A DNA stretch of 64,000 nt from Vicinamibacterales bacterium (GTDB lineage Bacteria > Acidobacteriota > Vicinamibacteria > Vicinamibacterales > UBA823): the NCBI GenBank assembly GCA_036012125.1, contig DASCOS010000009.1:1-64000 (forward strand), given 5' to 3'. Within the stretch, counting starts at the first letter, position 1. Every line of letters begins with the position of its first letter. The position numbers and the translations under genes were made by a program. The notes beneath the pieces were generated by a model, which was not told the origin of the DNA, ran no database searches, and saw nothing but the letters and a program-made list of their open reading frames with translations. Positions 52,205-62,484 of this stretch are shown here, one piece after another.

Positions 52205-53155
52205 ATGCCTCAGAAGAAATGGCCTGTCACATTCGCTTTCGTGGTGATGATACTGGTCTCGGGGTCCGGTGCAGTAAGTGCGCAACTCAGTGAGACCACC
52301 TCGTTCCTGGCCAATGTGTCCAATCAATATCGCGTCGTGCCTAACGTGGTGTATCACGTCGCAAACAACTATGAAAATAAGCTTGACCTCTATCTGCCAG
52401 CAGACCCAAGTGGCCCCACACCCGTATTGATGATGATCCACGGTGGGGGCTGGGTGCAGGGCACTAAGGAGTCGCAGGTCCTTCGGTTGCTACCCTACCT
52501 CGAAAAGGGGTGGGCGGTTGTGAATGTCACCTATCGGCTCGTTCAAGTCTCTAGAGCTCCGGCCGCGGTTGAAGATTGCTTGTGTGCACTCCAGTGGATC
52601 GCGCGCAACGCGGAACGTTACAACTTTGACATTGCGCGGATCGTTACTTCTGGGAACTCAGCTGGTGGCCACCTGGCGTTGACCAGCGGAATGCTACCGC
52701 CCTCGACTGGCCTCGGACGTGAGTGCACGGCAGGAAGCTTTTCAGGACCGCCAACGATCCCGTCGGTCGAGGTAGCCGCAATCATCAACTGGTACGGTAT
52801 TACCGACGTTAACGATGTGCTCGAGGGACCAAATACGAAAGGCTACGTCGTCCAATGGCTAGGCAGCCTCACTAACCGCGAAGAAATTGCCGAACTCGTT
52901 TCACCGCTGAATTACGTACGAAACGAGTTGCCGCCAACTCTTACGATTCACGGGGATGCAGACCCGGTTGTGCCGTATGAGCACGCCGTCCGGTTACATG
53001 CTGCGCTGGAAGACGCTGGCGTCCCAAATGAACTCCACACCGTGCCCGGGGGTGGGCACGGCGGCTTCAACCGCACGGAGACATTAGAGATTTACGAGAC
53101 GATCCAACAGTTCCTAGACCGGCACGACCTCGGTGAGGATGGTTCGACACCTTGA
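52205..53155 (+). CDS. Exported alpha/beta-hydrolase (BD-FAE/esterase type)
   Basis: GGAGGAAGG lies just before ATG 52205, so the TTG at 52169 is rejected. The 316-residue product has a Sec signal (cleavage near SAQ-LS, residue 27) and an alpha/beta-hydrolase fold. The oxyanion motif is HGGGW (His79-Trp83), the nucleophile is Ser152 in SGNSAGG, and Asp253 (HGDADPVVP) and His285 (GGGHGGF) complete the triad. This is the family of carboxylesterases that deacylate xylan or similar polymers, but the natural ester is unknown. The 190 bases between pyk and this gene contain a TATACT -10 candidate near 52113. Confidence 0.88.
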   Translation: MPQKKWPVTFAFVVMILVSGSGAVSAQLSETTSFLANVSNQYRVVPNVVYHVANNYENKLDLYLPADPSGPTPVLMMIHGGGWVQGTKESQVLRLLPYLEKGWAVVNVTYRLVQVSRAPAAVEDCLCALQWIARNAERYNFDIARIVTSGNSAGGHLALTSGMLPPSTGLGRECTAGSFSGPPTIPSVEVAAIINWYGITDVNDVLEGPNTKGYVVQWLGSLTNREEIAELVSPLNYVRNELPPTLTIHGDADPVVPYEHAVRLHAALEDAGVPNELHTVPGGGHGGFNRTETLEIYETIQQFLDRHDLGEDGSTP

Positions 53156-53246
53156 CGACGAAAGAGGCAACGATAGACCAAGTCTGCTCCATGCACGATC
53201 GGAGCGCCTCCTGCTGAAACATCAAGTCTTTTGATGAGGCTTAACC

Positions 53247-54068
53247 ATGCTGAAACCGATAACTCTAGCTTTATTGATCGTGTCATCGTTTCCGTCCGTG
53301 GGACTTGCTACCTGGTCAGTTGTTGCGGTTGACCAACGCACTGGTGAAGTCGTGATCGCATCTGCCACCTGCGTGGCCCAAAGTCGGTTCGCTGTAGGCT
53401 TTTCGGCCAAGGGGCTAATGGATATTCAGGCGGTCGTGGTCCCTGGAAAGGGTGTAGCTGCCGCCCAGGCTAGCGTGGACCGGACTCGGACCAACCAAGA
53501 GCTAATCCATAACCAGATCGAAAATGGCACTGATCCGACTGAAATTATTAGGATGCTCCAAGAGGACCCCGAGATCGCTCGCCGTCAATTCGGGATTGTT
53601 GACCTCCGTGGCCGGCATGCTGGCTACTCCGGTGCTGGTAATGGTGCCGTGTCACTCCACTCCACGGGCCAAGTCGCCGGGGAGCCAATCTTCTACGCTA
53701 TCCAGGGCAATATTCTGGCAGCTGAGACCGTGGTCGACGAGGCCGTCTTTGCCCTTCAGGTTGCTTCAGGTAGCCTGACAGACCGCGTGATGGCCGCCAT
53801 GGAAGCAGCCGACACAAACGGCGGCGATCGTCGGTGCGATTGCAACACTGAACCGCGGCCTGAGGCGCCATGTAATGAGAAGACCGCGCATGTTGCCTAC
53901 ATCCTCCAAGCCCACGCAGACGACGCATCGGGAGACACCTTCAATAACGGTGACTACAAGATGTATCTCAGTGCCACCGACGAAGACATCCGGCCCAGTG
54001 AGAACGCGAATCCGGTCAAAACACTACGGATGCGCTACGACGCTTGGATGGCAAACCAAGGTCGCTGA
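53247..54068 (+). CDS. DUF1028-family exported protein
   Basis: A 273-residue protein with a Sec signal (residues 1-20). The mature part starts TWSVVAVDQRTGEVVIAS, the DUF1028 signature, and also contains GKGVAAAQASVD, FGIVDLRGRHAGYSGAGN and QGNILAAETVV. DUF1028 proteins have an Ntn-hydrolase-like arrangement with the Thr that follows the signal as a possible nucleophile; this is an inference from family behaviour. A Cys-rich insertion (RRCDCN, then EAPCNEK) lies about residue 192-208. It is followed by a shorter secreted gene in the same direction. Confidence 0.85.
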   Translation: MLKPITLALLIVSSFPSVGLATWSVVAVDQRTGEVVIASATCVAQSRFAVGFSAKGLMDIQAVVVPGKGVAAAQASVDRTRTNQELIHNQIENGTDPTEIIRMLQEDPEIARRQFGIVDLRGRHAGYSGAGNGAVSLHSTGQVAGEPIFYAIQGNILAAETVVDEAVFALQVASGSLTDRVMAAMEAADTNGGDRRCDCNTEPRPEAPCNEKTAHVAYILQAHADDASGDTFNNGDYKMYLSATDEDIRPSENANPVKTLRMRYDAWMANQGR

Positions 54069-54135
54069 GCCCTGAACCTGGGGCGACGAAATCCTACTGT
54101 GGAGATCCGCATATTCCGATTTGAGGTATCTAGCT

Positions 54136-54675
54136 ATGACACGTACAGTCTTCGTTGTCTTAGTAACACTTGTTGCTCTGCCGTTCTCGGTCCCCTCCGT
54201 CGCCGCACAGCCTGTCCTGGCGAGCAGTGGTGGCATGCGTGGTCTGACGGGCATCGAAATCGTTGTTGAAGACCTAATCCCTGAGGCGTCGCTCGATGGT
54301 CTGACCAAGAACGATCTGGTCAAAGCCGTGGAGAATCGCCTCCGACAAGCTGGGGTTACGCTTACTCCTGACGCCATCGGTGGCGCCTACTTGTACGTCA
54401 ACGTTAATATGACGACCGGAAGTGGTATTTACATTTATTGTGCGGATGTAGAACTTCGACAGGCTGCTCGGTTGGTGCGCGTGCCTGATCAGGTAATACG
54501 CGAGACCGTTACCTGGCAAACCGGCGTGGTCGGCGCAGTACAAGCCACGGAACTCCGCGTCGGAATTACCAGCGTCGTCCTCGGCGAGATTGATACCTTC
54601 ATCCAAAACTATGGGGAAGAAAACCCAGGATCGGTGACCATTCCACCAGACTCCAGTTCTCGTCCACCTGCCTAA
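54136..54675 (+). CDS. Exported hypothetical protein
   Basis: A 179-residue protein with a Sec signal (cleavage near VAAQ-PV, residue 24), starting at ATG 54136 with GAGG upstream. The mature part alternates beta strands and helices (GIEIVVEDLI, LTKNDLVKAVENRLRQAG, YLYVNVNMTTGSGIYIYC). This fold is reminiscent of proteins that sense or sort envelope components, but I recognise no family. Its end overlaps the end of the TerB-like gene tail to tail by four bases. Confidence 0.6.
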   Translation: MTRTVFVVLVTLVALPFSVPSVAAQPVLASSGGMRGLTGIEIVVEDLIPEASLDGLTKNDLVKAVENRLRQAGVTLTPDAIGGAYLYVNVNMTTGSGIYIYCADVELRQAARLVRVPDQVIRETVTWQTGVVGAVQATELRVGITSVVLGEIDTFIQNYGEENPGSVTIPPDSSSRPPA

Positions 54676-55208
54676 CCTACGCTCTTACGAAAGGCTTGAA
54701 TCACTTCCCGCTTATCGGAGTACGCGGCACGGGCCTTCGTAAATTCAACGCGGTCGATACCAAGTTCGCTTGCGGTCTGACGAATCCGGTTCTCCTCGGC
54801 CGACGAGATTGAGTCGTCAGCGACTGACACAGCGAACAAGCAATCGAGCAGTTCCCTGCGCTGTGCCTCTGTGGACATCTCTTTAAACTGACGGGTTACT
54901 AGAAAGTCCTCAGTGCTACCGAACAACTCGTTCTGACTTCGCGCGATCTTAACAACAAGTACCGCTTGGGCTTCAGGAATATGACCTAGTTCAAGAACGA
55001 ACCTGGTCATTACCGCGACCTCCTCGTCGCTAAAGCACTGGTCGGCATGTGCCACACGACCGAGGACGTAAGCAAACGCGGCCAGATAACGTGCCTTGTC
55101 TGGATCGAGTTGTTCGAGTTCATTCACGATCCGATGAACAGTTTCGGTGTCTCGTTCAACATCGCTAGGCTCAGCTTCGCCAAAACCCAGAAATTTTAAC
55201 AATGACAT
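54672..55208 (-). CDS. TerB-family protein
   Basis: A 178-residue helical cytosolic protein of the TerB/DjlA-N type: helices 35-60 (YLAAFAYVLGRVAHADQCFSD), 60-95 (EEVAVMTRFVLELG), then LLDCLFAVSVADDSISSAEE, each with the acidic pattern that binds metals in TerB. Function in this subgroup is unknown. TGGAG lies before ATG 55208. The AI-2E permease gene lies 20 bases upstream in the same direction. Confidence 0.75.
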   Translation of the reverse strand: MSLLKFLGFGEAEPSDVERDTETVHRIVNELEQLDPDKARYLAAFAYVLGRVAHADQCFSDEEVAVMTRFVLELGHIPEAQAVLVVKIARSQNELFGSTEDFLVTRQFKEMSTEAQRRELLDCLFAVSVADDSISSAEENRIRQTASELGIDRVEFTKARAAYSDKREVIQAFRKSVG

Positions 55209-55228
55209 GGTCGCTCCAAGATCGCATT

Positions 55229-56293
55229 CTAACGTCGAAAGAAACGCGCTGTCGACCGGCGCGGGTGAGCGTCAAGCATCACAGCCACCCAACGGAAGTC
55301 CTCAGTATTCTCCAGTGCAATCTTTACGATGACCGTTAGCGGCACCGACAACAGCATCCCAACAGGACCCCAGATCCAACCCCAAAAAACCAAGGACATG
55401 AAAACAACCAGCGTCGATAATCCGAGGCGTCGACCCATTAAATAAGGTTCTAGGAAGTTCGCTAGCCCAATGTTGATTACTAGGTATCCGAGCGCCAAGA
55501 CTGACGCACTAGCAGGCCCGAACTGAACCAGCACCAGCAGTACGGGCGGAATGGCTGCGAGGATTGAACCGAGGTTGGGAATGTAGTTAAAAATGAATGC
55601 GACCAATCCCCATAAAAGCGGAAATCCGAATCCAAGTAAAGAGACCCACAGACCCACAAGAATCCCAGTCACTAGACTGATGAGCGTCTTGATCGCCAAG
55701 TAGCGTTGGACCTGACGGGTTATTTGGCCAAATCGCTCAACGTGGTCCGACCGATCGCCAAACGCTGCCTTGAGTTTTCCAGAAAAGCCCGCCGCCTCAG
55801 CGAGTATAAATACCATTGTCAGGATAACGAGAAACGTATTTTGGGCGATTGCCGCCACAGCACGGAGTGTGCCGCCCACTAGGTCCATGAGAGCGGCAGG
55901 GTTGAGCATGTCAGGCGCACCCCAACTCGCGGTGTCAACGCCTCGCGCTTCAAGCCATTCCAATACCCACCCTATGAGTTCCTGGAAACGTGCTTGGTAG
56001 CCAGGAGCCGCAGCGGTGAACTCGTTAAGGGATTGTCCAATAACAATCACAACGCCGGCCAGGACAGCGACAGCCGTCAAAACCGTCGCCAAAACAGCTA
56101 GTACAGGTGGTAATCCCCAACGCCGCAAACCTGCCATGAACGGCAGGCTGATGATAGCGAGAAACACGGAAACGAGAAATGGGAGTAACAACTGCCCTGA
56201 TGCCCGCAAGCCGGCGAGAACAATAACGAGGCTGGCGGCAATAATTAGGAAGCGAGCGCCTCTATCGTGAACCGGGCGGTCATTAGCAATCAT
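55229..56293 (-). CDS. AI-2E-family transporter (PerM-like)
   Basis: A 354-residue membrane protein with the AI-2E family pattern. Two helices at the N-terminus are followed by a helix rich in Leu/Ile at 60-85. A long soluble segment with GYQARFQELIGWVLEWLEARG follows. The conserved C-terminal half is GILVGLWVSLLGFGFPLLWG, FIFNYIPNLGSILAAIPPVLL and MGRRLGLSTLVVFMSLVFWG. Members export AI-2-type signals or other small molecules, and some are Na+/H+ antiporters. GAGG lies before ATG 56293. A palindrome at 56313-56326 sits just upstream. Confidence 0.9.
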   Translation of the reverse strand: MIANDRPVHDRGARFLIIAASLVIVLAGLRASGQLLLPFLVSVFLAIISLPFMAGLRRWGLPPVLAVLATVLTAVAVLAGVVIVIGQSLNEFTAAAPGYQARFQELIGWVLEWLEARGVDTASWGAPDMLNPAALMDLVGGTLRAVAAIAQNTFLVILTMVFILAEAAGFSGKLKAAFGDRSDHVERFGQITRQVQRYLAIKTLISLVTGILVGLWVSLLGFGFPLLWGLVAFIFNYIPNLGSILAAIPPVLLVLVQFGPASASVLALGYLVINIGLANFLEPYLMGRRLGLSTLVVFMSLVFWGWIWGPVGMLLSVPLTVIVKIALENTEDFRWVAVMLDAHPRRSTARFFRR

Positions 56294-56312
56294 TCAGTTC
56301 GCCTCATCGGGC

Positions 56313-56326
56313 AGGTGTGCACACCT
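56313..56326. promoter_or_regulatory. 14-bp palindrome before the AI-2E permease gene
   Basis: AGGTGTGCACACCT is perfectly palindromic and ends 20 bases before ATG 56293, so it may be an operator. The rest of 56294-56528 shows only a TATACT at 56473-56478 that could serve the tRNA. Confidence 0.35.
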
Positions 56327-56528
56327 TGAACACCGTAGTTCCCCACACAGGCCGCAACACCAAACGCACACCGCTCCATGGTACCAGATGAAGCTTAAGA
56401 CCGAGCCACGTACATCGCTTAAACATCAATAAGGATTCTTCTAGCCCCTCGCCTGAGGGTTAGGCACCGATCTATACTAGCGTTGTACGCGCAGCGGCGG
56501 TGTTCTGCTCGTCATCAATTTACCGTGT

Positions 56529-56615
56529 GCGAAAGTGGCGGAACTGGCAGACGCGCCGGATTTAGGATCCGGTGGCCGCGAGGCTGTGGGGGTTCAAATC
56601 CCCCCTTTCGCACCA
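56529..56615 (+). tRNA. tRNA-Leu, anticodon TAG
   Basis: A class II tRNA: acceptor stem GCGAAAG pairing with CTTTCGC, D-arm, anticodon stem CCGGA/TCCGG with loop TTTAGGA (anticodon TAG), a long variable arm (GGCCGCGAGGCT), T-arm GGGGGTTCAAATCCCCC, discriminator A and an encoded CCA (56613-56615). Leu(TAG) reads CUA/CUG-type codons. It precedes the trigger factor gene by 25 bases. Confidence 0.97.
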
Positions 56616-56640
56616 ATTCTCAGCATCGAAGCGTGAAAAC

Positions 56641-57948
56641 ATGAAGACCGAGTTCACCGACATTAGTGATACGCAGAAAAAGATTGCCATAGAAATCCCG
56701 GGCGAGGTCGTTGATGCCAAGATCGACCGTGTCACACGCGATTTCTCGCGCAGTGCGAAAATACCCGGCTTCCGGCCGGGCAAGGTGCCCACTAAATTAA
56801 TTCAGCAGCGGTTCCGAGAACAAATCTTCCATGAAGTAACGCAGGGTCTGATCCCAAATGCGGTTGAGGAAACACTCCGCGAGCGCGGCCTCGAACCAGT
56901 GGACACACCGAACATCCGGGACGTTGTAGTCAACAAAGGCAGCCCACTCACGTTCACGGCCACTTTCGAAACCGTGCCACCGATCGACCCAGGTGACTAT
57001 GCGGTCTTCACGCTCAGAAGACCGCCCATTTTGGTCGAAGAGGAGGCAATCGATAAAGCCCTAAGCGAACTGCGGGAACGGTCTGCACGCTTTGACCCCG
57101 TAAGCGGACGTCTAACTGAACAGGGTGATTCGGTCGTGCTTGACCTTACACGCGAGGTTGTCAACGGACCAAATTCTACCGAGGTGCCACCAGAGCAGTT
57201 AAAACCCGACACGCACAAAGGTGTCACAATCGAGATCGGCGCATCGGCAAACCCACCGGGATTTGATGATGAGATAATCGGCCTCGATATAGATGACGTA
57301 AAGGAATTTACTCTGTCGTATCCGACTGATCACGCAACGTCGGAACTGGCTGGCACAACGGTCCGCTACGATGTGAGGGTAAAAGCGATTAAGCGTCGCA
57401 ATCTACCAGAACTCGATGACGAGTTCGCGAAAGACATTGGTGATTTCGAGAACCTCGGTGCGTTGCGTACCCGTGTATCTGAGGACCTCAAGAAAGAGGC
57501 TGAGCAGGACGCTGACCGGCAAGTTCGGGCCGAGTTGGTAAAGCAGCTCGCGGAGCGCATTACGTTCAACCTGCCGGAGGCTCTTGTCAACCGTGAATTG
57601 GATCGACGGGTCGAGGAATTTGTACGGCGCTTACTTGAACAACGGGTTGATCCAAAAAAGGCCAACATTAACTGGGAAGAATTTCGAGAACAGCAGCGTG
57701 AACCGGCACAGGAAGCGGTGTGTAGTGCCTTAGTCATCGACGAGATCGCACGCCGTGAGTCACTCAGTCCGTCCGAGGAAGACATTGAGAGTGAGGTAGC
57801 TCGCTACGCCGAACGGTCCGGCCGCCCAACCGCAACTGTTCGTGCAAAACTGGAACAAGAAGGTGGTATGGCACGAGTTGAGATCGGTCTCCGTCGAGAG
57901 AAAGCGATGAACCTGCTCTTGTCGCGTGCTAAGATCATTACTGTGTGA
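56641..57948 (+). CDS. tig: Trigger factor
   Basis: A 435-residue ribosome-associated chaperone and peptidyl-prolyl isomerase. The N-terminal ribosome-docking motif GFRPGKVP (about residues 44-51) is present. A FKBP-like PPIase domain follows (about 150-240), then the helical chaperone C-terminal domain. ATG 56641 fits the family; the longer frame begins inside the tRNA and is rejected. It heads the typical order tig-clpP-clpX-lon. GC and codon use match the genome. Confidence 0.96.
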   Translation: MKTEFTDISDTQKKIAIEIPGEVVDAKIDRVTRDFSRSAKIPGFRPGKVPTKLIQQRFREQIFHEVTQGLIPNAVEETLRERGLEPVDTPNIRDVVVNKGSPLTFTATFETVPPIDPGDYAVFTLRRPPILVEEEAIDKALSELRERSARFDPVSGRLTEQGDSVVLDLTREVVNGPNSTEVPPEQLKPDTHKGVTIEIGASANPPGFDDEIIGLDIDDVKEFTLSYPTDHATSELAGTTVRYDVRVKAIKRRNLPELDDEFAKDIGDFENLGALRTRVSEDLKKEAEQDADRQVRAELVKQLAERITFNLPEALVNRELDRRVEEFVRRLLEQRVDPKKANINWEEFREQQREPAQEAVCSALVIDEIARRESLSPSEEDIESEVARYAERSGRPTATVRAKLEQEGGMARVEIGLRREKAMNLLLSRAKIITV

Positions 57949-58092
57949 GCAGTTGCTTCACTGAGTGCGGAATCCCATCAAGTTGCCGATACCGTGGTAG
58001 TGGGTCGCTGGTGGAGCGTCTCAAGGCAACTGGAGACCGACGCTGTGAGCACATGGTCGCAGATATGTGCAGTAATGTGTTGAGAATTGAAC

Positions 58093-58716
58093 ATGACTGA
58101 CGAGCGAGCACAATTAATTCCGATGGTCGTCGAACAATCGAACCGTGGGGAGCGTGCCTACGACATCTTCTCGCGATTGCTCAAAGATAGCATTATCTTC
58201 ATAGGTTCTCCCATCGACGATGCGATCGCGAACCTAGTCATTGCTCAAATGCTTTTCTTAGAGGCCGAGGATCCCGATCGTGACATCTTGCTTTACATCA
58301 ATAGTCCCGGTGGAGCGATCACAGCTGGGTTGGCCATCTACGACACGATGCAGTTCATCAAGCCAGACGTGCAAACCTATTGCATCGGCCAGGCTGCGTC
58401 CATGGGTGCAGTATTACTGGCATCCGGCACCAAGGGTAAGCGTTTTTCGTTACCAAATTCGAGGATCGTAATCCATCAACCGCTCATGTCTGGCTTGGGT
58501 GGCCAAGCAACCGACATCGATATCGCGGCTCGGGAGATTATTAGGATTCGCGAACGGCTGAACGAAATCCTCGTGAAACACACTGGTCAGACGGTTAAAC
58601 GGATCCAGGAGGACACCGAGCGAGACTACATCATGTCAGCTGAGCAAGCCCAAAAATACGGTATCATTGACGATGTGATCCACCAGCGGGAACGAGAGCC
58701 CGGATCGCCCGAGTAA
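58093..58716 (+). CDS. clpP: ATP-dependent Clp protease proteolytic subunit
   Basis: A 207-residue serine protease that forms the degradation barrel for ClpX and ClpA. Ser103 ([14 protein letters not shown]) and His128 (RIVIHQPL) have the family spacing of 25. The axial-loop start [20 protein letters not shown] and the C-terminal [20 protein letters not shown] are typical. ATG 58093 is used; a TTG two codons earlier is in frame. The ribosome binding site is weak. It lies 145 bases after tig and 21 before clpX. Confidence 0.96.
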   Translation: MTDERAQLIPMVVEQSNRGERAYDIFSRLLKDSIIFIGSPIDDAIANLVIAQMLFLEAEDPDRDILLYINSPGGAITAGLAIYDTMQFIKPDVQTYCIGQAASMGAVLLASGTKGKRFSLPNSRIVIHQPLMSGLGGQATDIDIAAREIIRIRERLNEILVKHTGQTVKRIQEDTERDYIMSAEQAQKYGIIDDVIHQREREPGSPE

Positions 58717-58737
58717 ACTGATTAACGAGCATGAGGC

Positions 58738-59988
58738 ATGGGCAAGAAACAGAGTGACTCGGAGATTCTCCGTTGCTCGTTCTGCAACAAAGACCAGAAT
58801 GATGTGCGGAAGCTCATCGCTGGTCCAACCGTATTCATCTGTGATGAATGTGTCGAGGTGTGTAACGACATCATCGCCGACGATAGCCGTTTCGAGAGCC
58901 GGTCGAGTGTTCGACCGACTCTTCCGGTACCGCATGAAATTAAGGAGTTTCTTGACGAGTACGTCATTGGTCAAGAACAAACGAAAAAGAAGCTCGCTGT
59001 TGCTGTCTACAACCACTATAAGCGGATCGAAATTCAAAAACGGACCAAGAATCGTAACGACATCGAACTAACTAAATCGAACATCTTACTTGTCGGCCCA
59101 ACGGGCACTGGCAAGACCTTACTCGCGCAGACCCTAGCAAAACTTCTGTCAGTACCGTTCACCATTGTCGATGCTACAACGCTTACCGAAGCTGGCTATG
59201 TCGGTGAGGATGTTGAAAATATCATCCTCAAGCTTCTGCAAGCGGCGGGCGGAGACATCGAGAAGTGTCAGCAGGGCATCATCTACGTCGATGAGGTTGA
59301 TAAGATTTGCCGGAAAGACGAAAACCCCTCAATCACGCGTGACGTGTCTGGCGAAGGTGTGCAGCAGGCACTGTTGAAGATCCTTGAGGGCACTGTTGCC
59401 AACGTCCCACCTCAAGGGGGACGTAAGCATCCCCATCAAGAATTTTTTCAAGTAGACACGACTAACATTTTGTTCATTTGTGGTGGCGCGTTCGTCGGGC
59501 TAGACAAGAACATTAACCGACGTGTTGGTAAGAAAGGACTTGGTTTTCGGGCCGACGTTAAATCGATGCGAGATCGTGATATTGGGTCAACGCTCGAACT
59601 GGTGGAGCCCGGCGATCTTATTCAGTTCGGCTTGATCCCTGAGTTCGTAGGCCGGTTACCAGTCATAGGAACACTTCATGAACTCGATAAATCGGCCTTA
59701 ATGCAAATATTGACGAAACCTCGGAACGCAATTACGCGTCAGTACCAAAAGCTTCTCGAGTACGAGAACGTAAAGTTGCATTTCACTGAAGACGCTCTCA
59801 CGGCGATTGCCGAATTGACCCTTGAACGAAAGCTTGGTGCGCGTGGGCTCCGGATGATCATTGAGGAGCTAATGCTCGACATTATGTATAACTTGCCCGG
59901 CCAGAAGAAAATACGCGAGTGCATGATCACGCGTGATGTGGTCCTAGCTAAAGACAAGCCAACTACCTTGTTCGAGAAGGCCGGATAG
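58738..59988 (+). CDS. clpX: ATP-dependent Clp protease ATPase subunit ClpX
   Basis: A 416-residue AAA+ unfoldase. The N-terminal zinc-binding domain has two Cys pairs (CSFCNK, then CDECVEVC). The AAA module has Walker A GPTGTGKT, Walker [10 protein letters not shown], the pore-loop motif GYVGEDVE, and sensor motif [10 protein letters not shown], and the family C-terminus ends in a TRDVVL-type stretch. It unfolds tagged proteins for ClpP. It lies 21 bases after clpP and 51 before the chosen lon ATG, likely co-transcribed with both. Confidence 0.97.
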   Translation: MGKKQSDSEILRCSFCNKDQNDVRKLIAGPTVFICDECVEVCNDIIADDSRFESRSSVRPTLPVPHEIKEFLDEYVIGQEQTKKKLAVAVYNHYKRIEIQKRTKNRNDIELTKSNILLVGPTGTGKTLLAQTLAKLLSVPFTIVDATTLTEAGYVGEDVENIILKLLQAAGGDIEKCQQGIIYVDEVDKICRKDENPSITRDVSGEGVQQALLKILEGTVANVPPQGGRKHPHQEFFQVDTTNILFICGGAFVGLDKNINRRVGKKGLGFRADVKSMRDRDIGSTLELVEPGDLIQFGLIPEFVGRLPVIGTLHELDKSALMQILTKPRNAITRQYQKLLEYENVKLHFTEDALTAIAELTLERKLGARGLRMIIEELMLDIMYNLPGQKKIRECMITRDVVLAKDKPTTLFEKAG

Positions 59989-60039
59989 CTGGAATTGAGC
60001 AGCCGTCGCGCAGATAAGTCTTACGGAGATAACGCCCTT

Positions 60040-62424
60040 ATGGTGGATTCCTACGAAACTATACCAGTCGTCCCACTTCGCGATGTTGTGGTCTTTCCTC
60101 ACATGATGATGCCGTTCGTCATTGGTCGACCATCATCGACCAGAGCGCTTGAACACGCTCTGCTGAAGGACAAGCGGATTTTCTTGGCAGCTCAACACGA
60201 CGCTACAAACGATGACCCGGCACCAAATGATATCTACACCATGGGTTGTGTAGCTAACATCGTGCAAAGCCTGAAACTTCCGGACGGTAATGTGAAGGTC
60301 CTCGTTGAAGGAGTGGACCGAGCGCGTGCAATGGAGTGGAAGGAAGATAAGGGTTTCTATCGCGTCGTCATCAAGGTGATCGAAAAGCAGGGCGAGACTG
60401 AAGATGACATCGAGAGCACGATGAGCAAAGCAGTCTCTCTCTTCGAACATTACGTCAAACTTTCGAACACCTTACATTACGATGCAATGGTTGCCGCTGT
60501 GCGTGTGGACGACCCAAGTAAGCTAGCAGATACAATCGCCGCCCACCTCCTCGTCGGTGTTGACGAGAAGCAAAACCTGTTGGAAATCCTTTCGCCAACT
60601 GAGCGATTAAACCGGATTGCTGGCATCATCGAGGCTGAAGTCGACAAACTTCAGGTGGACCGCCGAATCCAATCCCGCGTCAAAAAGCAAATGGAGAAGG
60701 CACAGAAGGAGTACTACCTAAACGAGAAGATGCGAGCAATCCAGAAGGAATTGGGTCGCAAAGAGGACAAAGGAAACGAAATTGATGAGTTAAAGACAAA
60801 AATCGAAGAAGCGAAAATGCCTTCGGAAGTTGAAGAGAAGGCCGTCCAAGAACTCAAACGTCTTGAGTCGATGCCTCCGATGTCGGCTGAGGCGACAGTG
60901 TCACGGAACTATATTGAGTGGCTAATAGCGGTGCCCTGGCACAAGAAATCTCGTGAAAGTCGAGACCTTAACCGCTCTGAGCAGATTCTGAATGAAGATC
61001 ATCACGGACTCGATAAGATTAAGGATCGAATCCTAGAATTTCTGGCTGTCAGAACACTTGTTAAGAAGCCAAAGGGAACCATTCTTACGCTGACCGGGCC
61101 TCCTGGCGTGGGCAAGACCTCACTCGCAAAATCAATCGCTAGAGCCACAAACCGAAAATTTGTGCGGCTGTCACTTGGTGGTGTGCGAGACGAAGCTGAA
61201 GTCCGCGGCCATCGGCGCACATACATTGGCGCATTCCCGGGCCAAATCATCCAAATGATGAAGAAAGCGACCACCCTGAATCCGGTCTTCTTGTTGGATG
61301 AAGTTGACAAGATGTCGATGGATTTCCGTGGTGACCCGTCAGCAGCTCTGCTAGAGGTCCTTGACCCTGAGCAAAACAACACCTTTCTCGACCATTATCT
61401 GGATGTCGAGTATGACCTATCGCATGTGATCTTTATATGTACCGCAAACGTTCTACACACGGTGCCGCAGGCGTTACGCGACCGAATGGAGGTCCTCCAA
61501 CTGCCTGGCTATACCGAACTGGAAAAGATCGAAATCGCAAAGCAATTTCTCTCGCCGAAAGCTATTAAGGCCACCGGCCTTACCACCAAGCAACTGACCT
61601 TCACTGATGAGGCCTTCCAGACAATCATCCAACGCTACACCCGTGAGGCTGGTGTCCGAAGCCTTGAACGGGAGATTTCCTCTGTCTGTCGAAAGGTCGC
61701 ACGCAAAGTGGTACTTGAAGGTAAGAAGTTCTCCGAAGAGTTCACATCAGAAAAGATTACTGAGTACCTGGGGGTACCCCGCTTCCGACCGTCGATGGCT
61801 GAAGAGCAAAACGAGGTCGGTGTGGCAACTGGTCTAGCCTGGACAGAGGCCGGAGGAGAACTGCTGGTAACTGAAGCAATGCTTATGCCTGGACGGGGGC
61901 GGCTAACGCTCACCGGCAAGCTGGGTGATGTTATGCAGGAATCTGCGCAGGCGGCAATGAGTTACGTTCGCGCAAAAGCGGATGAACTGGGGATTCCAAG
62001 TAACTTCCACAGGAAAACCGATGTTCACGTGCACGTACCTGAAGGAGCCATTCCAAAGGATGGCCCCTCAGCTGGTATTACGCTCGCGACTGCTCTCGTG
62101 TCGGCGCTTGCCAACGTAGAGACAAGGCGCGACGTCGCGATGACTGGTGAAATCACATTGCGCGGTAAAGTGCTGCCGATCGGCGGCGTTAAAGAAAAGG
62201 TGTTAGCTGCCCATCGAGCCGGACTAAAGGACATTATCCTGCCTAAAGACAACGAAAAGGATTTGGCGGACATCCCTAAAAATGTCACTGACGTGCTCAA
62301 TATCTACATGGTCGAAACAATGAACGAGGTATTGAAAATCGCCATGAGTCGACCACTACAGGCAACTCTGCCAACCGCATCCGAGTCGGCTCCGGCTTCA
62401 TCGGACGATACGATCACGCACTGA
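60040..62424 (+). CDS. lon: ATP-dependent protease La (Lon)
   Basis: A 794-residue AAA+ serine protease with the LAN substrate-recognition domain ([18 protein letters not shown] to about residue 195), a coiled-coil region, the ATPase (Walker A GPPGVGKT, about residue 354) and a protease domain with catalytic Ser677 (PKDGPSAG) and Lys720 (GGVKEK). It degrades misfolded and regulatory proteins. ATG 60040 is chosen; a TTG at 59995 would add 15 residues and cannot be excluded. Engb starts 60 bases downstream. Confidence 0.95.
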   Translation: MVDSYETIPVVPLRDVVVFPHMMMPFVIGRPSSTRALEHALLKDKRIFLAAQHDATNDDPAPNDIYTMGCVANIVQSLKLPDGNVKVLVEGVDRARAMEWKEDKGFYRVVIKVIEKQGETEDDIESTMSKAVSLFEHYVKLSNTLHYDAMVAAVRVDDPSKLADTIAAHLLVGVDEKQNLLEILSPTERLNRIAGIIEAEVDKLQVDRRIQSRVKKQMEKAQKEYYLNEKMRAIQKELGRKEDKGNEIDELKTKIEEAKMPSEVEEKAVQELKRLESMPPMSAEATVSRNYIEWLIAVPWHKKSRESRDLNRSEQILNEDHHGLDKIKDRILEFLAVRTLVKKPKGTILTLTGPPGVGKTSLAKSIARATNRKFVRLSLGGVRDEAEVRGHRRTYIGAFPGQIIQMMKKATTLNPVFLLDEVDKMSMDFRGDPSAALLEVLDPEQNNTFLDHYLDVEYDLSHVIFICTANVLHTVPQALRDRMEVLQLPGYTELEKIEIAKQFLSPKAIKATGLTTKQLTFTDEAFQTIIQRYTREAGVRSLEREISSVCRKVARKVVLEGKKFSEEFTSEKITEYLGVPRFRPSMAEEQNEVGVATGLAWTEAGGELLVTEAMLMPGRGRLTLTGKLGDVMQESAQAAMSYVRAKADELGIPSNFHRKTDVHVHVPEGAIPKDGPSAGITLATALVSALANVETRRDVAMTGEITLRGKVLPIGGVKEKVLAAHRAGLKDIILPKDNEKDLADIPKNVTDVLNIYMVETMNEVLKIAMSRPLQATLPTASESAPASSDDTITH

Positions 62425-62484
62425 GCCGCGATCGGGTAGCAGAAAACTGGGATACGGCCAGTCCACTGCCCGGAATATTTAGCC

